Positions 6,655 through 8,285 of a DNA stretch of 8,285 nt are shown piece after piece. The position numbers and the translations under genes were made by a program. Every line of letters begins with the position of its first letter. Positions within the stretch are counted from its first letter, which is position 1. The stretch lies in assembly GCA_955651735.1 (NCBI GenBank), contig CATPAM010000078.1, positions 1 through 8,285 on the forward strand, written 5' to 3'. Under the pieces are notes generated by a model. The model saw only the letters and a list, made by a program, of their open reading frames with translations. It was not told the DNA's origin and searched no databases. Source of the DNA: Candidatus Acidiferrales bacterium (GTDB lineage: Bacteria; Acidobacteriota; Terriglobia; Acidiferrales; UBA7541).

Positions 6655-7707
6655 TTATTTTCCGCGAATCCGACTGAAAAACAGGTTCAGGAACCGGTCT
6701 GCGTCCGAGGCCAGGCAAACCCGGGCGTTAGGTTTCAGTGCAATGACGCCCTCGATTTCATAGTGATCCCCGTGCAGCACGTTGTTCTCATTCGACCCCA
6801 TGCGATTGGCCACGGTTTCTCCGCGGGTGAACTCGCCCTTGGTTTCCACATCCACATGCATGTCCTTGAGTGTGACCAGCGCGGGATCGATGACCACGCC
6901 TACGGCCAAGGGATCATACATGGCGGCTCCGGAGTATCCGCTCTTTTCCGAACGCGTCAGATAGAAATCCGCGAGCTTGGCAACAAAGTCACTCTGCGGG
7001 CCGTGGTGGGCCAGCAATTTTGCCAGATACTTACGGGTCATTAAGGTTCGCTCTCCCACGTCGGAGCCGATCATGGTGACCATCCAGCCGGCGTTGAACA
7101 CGATCTGGGCCGCCTCCGGGTCGTTATAAGTGTTCGCCTCTGCAGCTCCGTTGACGTTTCCGCCGGTGACCGAGCCGCCCATGATCACGATGTCGCGAAC
7201 CAAGGAAGCTATGGAAGGGTCCTTGGAAACCGCCAGCGCGATATTTGTAAGTGGCCCGACGGGAATCAAGGTCAGCTCATGCGGATATTTGTGCGCCATC
7301 TCGATGATGAGATCGGGGCCGAAGCGCGCATCCGCCTTGCATTTCGACGTCGGCAATTCCACTCCAGCGAGACCGTTCTTGCCATGCCAGAACTGCGCGG
7401 TGATCAGTTTCTGGCTGAGCGGGTGCTGCGCCCCGCCCGCAACCACGACATCGCATCGTCCCGCCAAAGACACGATCTTCAGCGCATTCTGCAGGCCTTG
7501 TGCTGCATCCACATTGCCTGGCACAACGGTCAAGGCTTCGACCTTCAGCTCCGGCGAATTCAGCGCCAGCAGGATAGCCATTGCGTCGTCGACGCCCGGG
7601 TCGGTATCGATGATCACACGGAGTGGAGCAGCTTCCGAGGGGGCGCCTGTCAGACAAATCAGCGCAATCAAAACAATCAGAGCGGGCCACCGCTTTATAT
7701 GCTTCAC
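6655..7707 (-). CDS. Secreted inosine-uridine preferring nucleoside hydrolase family protein
   Basis: Nucleoside hydrolases split the N-glycosidic bond of ribonucleosides to give base and ribose, using a calcium ion. The protein has 350 residues. A signal peptide is clear: basic MKHIKRW, a hydrophobic core to about residue 20, and cleavage near APSEA-A (about 26), so it probably acts outside the cytoplasm, scavenging nucleosides. The calcium-binding signature D34-T-D36-PGV-D40-D41 is intact. WHGKNGLAG (107-115), IPVGPLTNIA (148-157), IVIMGG and NTYNDPEAA (192-200) are further family motifs. The C-terminal motif is M-Y264-D265-PLAV: the calcium ligand Asp is present, but Tyr replaces the His often found before it. 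The start is GTG (complement of 7705-7707), with a good ribosome binding site 7 bases upstream. The rhomboid gene follows after one base. Confidence 0.92.
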   Translation of the reverse strand: MKHIKRWPALIVLIALICLTGAPSEAAPLRVIIDTDPGVDDAMAILLALNSPELKVEALTVVPGNVDAAQGLQNALKIVSLAGRCDVVVAGGAQHPLSQKLITAQFWHGKNGLAGVELPTSKCKADARFGPDLIIEMAHKYPHELTLIPVGPLTNIALAVSKDPSIASLVRDIVIMGGSVTGGNVNGAAEANTYNDPEAAQIVFNAGWMVTMIGSDVGERTLMTRKYLAKLLAHHGPQSDFVAKLADFYLTRSEKSGYSGAAMYDPLAVGVVIDPALVTLKDMHVDVETKGEFTRGETVANRMGSNENNVLHGDHYEIEGVIALKPNARVCLASDADRFLNLFFSRIRGK

Positions 7708-7714
7708 CGGGGAG

Positions 7715-7723
7715 TTCCTTCCT
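7715..7723 (-). promoter_or_regulatory. Shine-Dalgarno of the nucleoside hydrolase gene
   Basis: On the minus strand these bases read AGGAAGGAA, 7 bases before a GTG codon (7707-7705) that immediately precedes a classical signal peptide. The site supports GTG as the true start. Confidence 0.7.
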
Positions 7724-7853
7724 GGAAAGCACCGCGCACGATAAAAATATACATCTGCGTGAACGGGAATTGGCAGAGTACCGGAAACGAGGCGAATTGC
7801 AAGATGCGGGGCAGTGAGCGAGGTGCGTCCGATAATTTTCCTGGCGCGGGAAG

Positions 7854-8036
7854 CTAGTTAACAGAATCCGGATTCCCTGTAACGCACTCAAACAACGCGG
7901 GATGAACATGCTGACGAGGAAAAGGACGCGATTTCTTGTCTTGCGGCTCGACCTGTGCAACGGATTGTGGGGGCGTCGCACGCTCGGGAGCAGTCTCGGA
8001 CTTGGAGGCAATGCTGCTCCTTTTAGCGCGGGCCAA
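7854..8036 (-). CDS. Doubtful small ORF, basic/proline-rich hypothetical protein
   Basis: The ORF has 60 codons, from TTG to TAG. Its composition is charged and low in hydrophobics (MARAKRSSIASKSE at the start, then Pro/Gln/Lys-rich), more like a real disordered protein than most shadow frames, which are rich in Arg, Cys and Trp. A GGGGA lies about 9 bases upstream, but within a small hairpin, CTGGG/CCCAG at 8037-8051. The frame stays open upstream to 8135 without an ATG, GTG or TTG. I recognise no family. It would lie upstream of, and in the same direction as, the nucleoside hydrolase gene. It may well be chance. Confidence 0.2.
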   Translation of the reverse strand: MARAKRSSIASKSETAPERATPPQSVAQVEPQDKKSRPFPRQHVHPALFECVTGNPDSVN

Positions 8037-8154
8037 CTGGGATTTCCCCAGAGATGGCTGCGGAATGATTTGCGCGGGGCGAGCGCGTGTGGTAATTAAA
8101 CTAGCTCTGCGTGTGCGTGCGATTCGGACGTAGCCTCACCATGGGGTTAGAGTT

Positions 8155-8177
8155 CGACGCAGCGTCGGCGCGCCGAC
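8155..8177. repeat. Overlapping palindromes immediately upstream of recO
   Basis: GTCGGCGCGCCGAC at 8164-8177 is a perfect 14-base palindrome ending 6 bases before the recO ATG, where a ribosome binding site would normally be. A second inverted repeat, CGACGC/GCGTCG at 8155-8160 and 8162-8167, shares bases 8164-8167 with it, so the two structures exclude each other. They could be an operator for a dimeric regulator or a structured RNA leader. No Shine-Dalgarno is visible for recO. Confidence 0.5.
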
Positions 8178-8183
8178 AGCGAA

Positions 8184-8285
8184 ATGCCCGCCCGGGAAAC
8201 GGAAGCCATTATCTTGAAGACTTTTCCGCTGGGCGAGGCCGACCGCCTGGTGAGCTTTCTTGGCCGTGCGTCCGGCCGGGTTCGC
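8184..8285 (+). CDS. recO: DNA repair protein RecO, N-terminal fragment (3' partial)
   Basis: Thirty-four codons run to the window end. The sequence (MPARETEAIILKTFPLGEAD, then RLVSFLGRASGRVR) matches the opening of RecO's OB-fold domain: an E-A-I-I-L-K-T strand, a G-E-A/T-D turn, then a hydrophobic strand and a GRVR segment, as in bacterial RecO proteins. RecO works with RecR, and RecF where present, to load RecA onto SSB-coated single-stranded DNA in gap repair. The ATG at 8184 is the only plausible start, since the frame has a TAG at 8148 and no alternative start codon between. It lacks a clear ribosome binding site and sits just behind a 14-base palindrome. The assignment rests on a short fragment, but the pattern is characteristic. 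Confidence 0.8.
   Translation, partial: MPARETEAIILKTFPLGEADRLVSFLGRASGRVR

Larger units (their letters stand above)
7708..8183. other. Divergent intergenic region between the nucleoside hydrolase gene and recO
   Basis: These 476 bases hold no convincing gene. Near the nucleoside hydrolase end, an AT-rich patch at 7741-7752 reads TATATTTTTAT on the minus strand and could be a -10 region for that gene, but I see no good -35 at the right distance. Bases 7854-8036 contain a doubtful minus-strand ORF, listed separately. Bases 8155-8177 hold overlapping palindromes next to recO, also listed separately. No tRNA fold, intrinsic terminator or known riboswitch is recognisable. Confidence 0.5.

Noticed and set aside
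5982..6677. 231-codon plus-strand ORF
   Set aside because: It is antisense to the rhomboid gene, and the minus-strand frame has the full catalytic signature.
7277..8011. 244-codon minus-strand ORF
   Set aside because: It overlaps the nucleoside hydrolase gene out of frame and is rich in Arg, Cys and Ser with no domain.
7902..8099. 65-codon plus-strand ORF starting MNMLTRKR
   Set aside because: It has no good ribosome binding site or family resemblance, and lies opposite the slightly better minus-strand small ORF.
8100..8160. Possible tRNA, because of a TTCGA-like stretch before recO
   Set aside because: No acceptor, D-arm or anticodon stem can be paired around it.

Overview
The window is GC-rich, densely packed bacterial chromosome. 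Several genes start with GTG. The gene content (a signal-peptide-bearing sugar isomerase-like TIM barrel, a promiscuous MenC/NSAR-type enolase-superfamily enzyme, a secreted nucleoside hydrolase, recO) and a short GC-rich palindrome between genes suggest a soil-type bacterium. Acidobacteriota is my best guess, but this rests on general resemblance and not on a marker gene. I see no rRNA, tRNA, CRISPR array, insertion sequence, phage gene or origin.

Layout. (1) Bases 2-820, plus strand: the 3' part of an exported xylose-isomerase-like TIM-barrel protein, cut by the window start. (2) Bases 821-984: an intergenic gap with a perfect 10-bp-arm palindrome and a sigma70-like promoter candidate. (3) Bases 985-5955, plus strand: five closely spaced genes, probably one operon. 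They are mazG (NTP pyrophosphohydrolase), a GNAT acyltransferase overlapping mazG by 4 bases, an N-succinylamino acid racemase / o-succinylbenzoate synthase-type enzyme, an EamA-family permease 4 bases downstream, and an isocitrate/isopropylmalate dehydrogenase-family enzyme. (4) Bases 5973-7707, minus strand, convergent with the operon: a secreted nucleoside hydrolase followed one base later by a rhomboid-type intramembrane protease. (5) Bases 7708-8183: mostly non-coding, with one doubtful 60-codon ORF and two overlapping palindromes just before recO. (6) Bases 8184-8285, plus strand: the first 34 codons of recO, cut by the window end.

How the genes may work together. The most informative pair is the GNAT acyltransferase and the NSAR/OSBS enzyme. 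In Geobacillus, an acyltransferase of this kind, an NSAR and a desuccinylase convert D-amino acids to L-amino acids through N-succinyl intermediates. The enzyme here carries all expected catalytic residues and an Arg reported to favour racemase activity, and no menaquinone gene is nearby. I therefore read it as a D-amino acid salvage module and not as menC. The desuccinylase is not in the window. The EamA permease could move the substrate or product. MazG and the dehydrogenase look like housekeeping or amino acid metabolism genes sharing the transcript. Nothing here is clearly a new defence or mobile system; the notable points are active-site substitutions, regulatory palindromes and operon composition.
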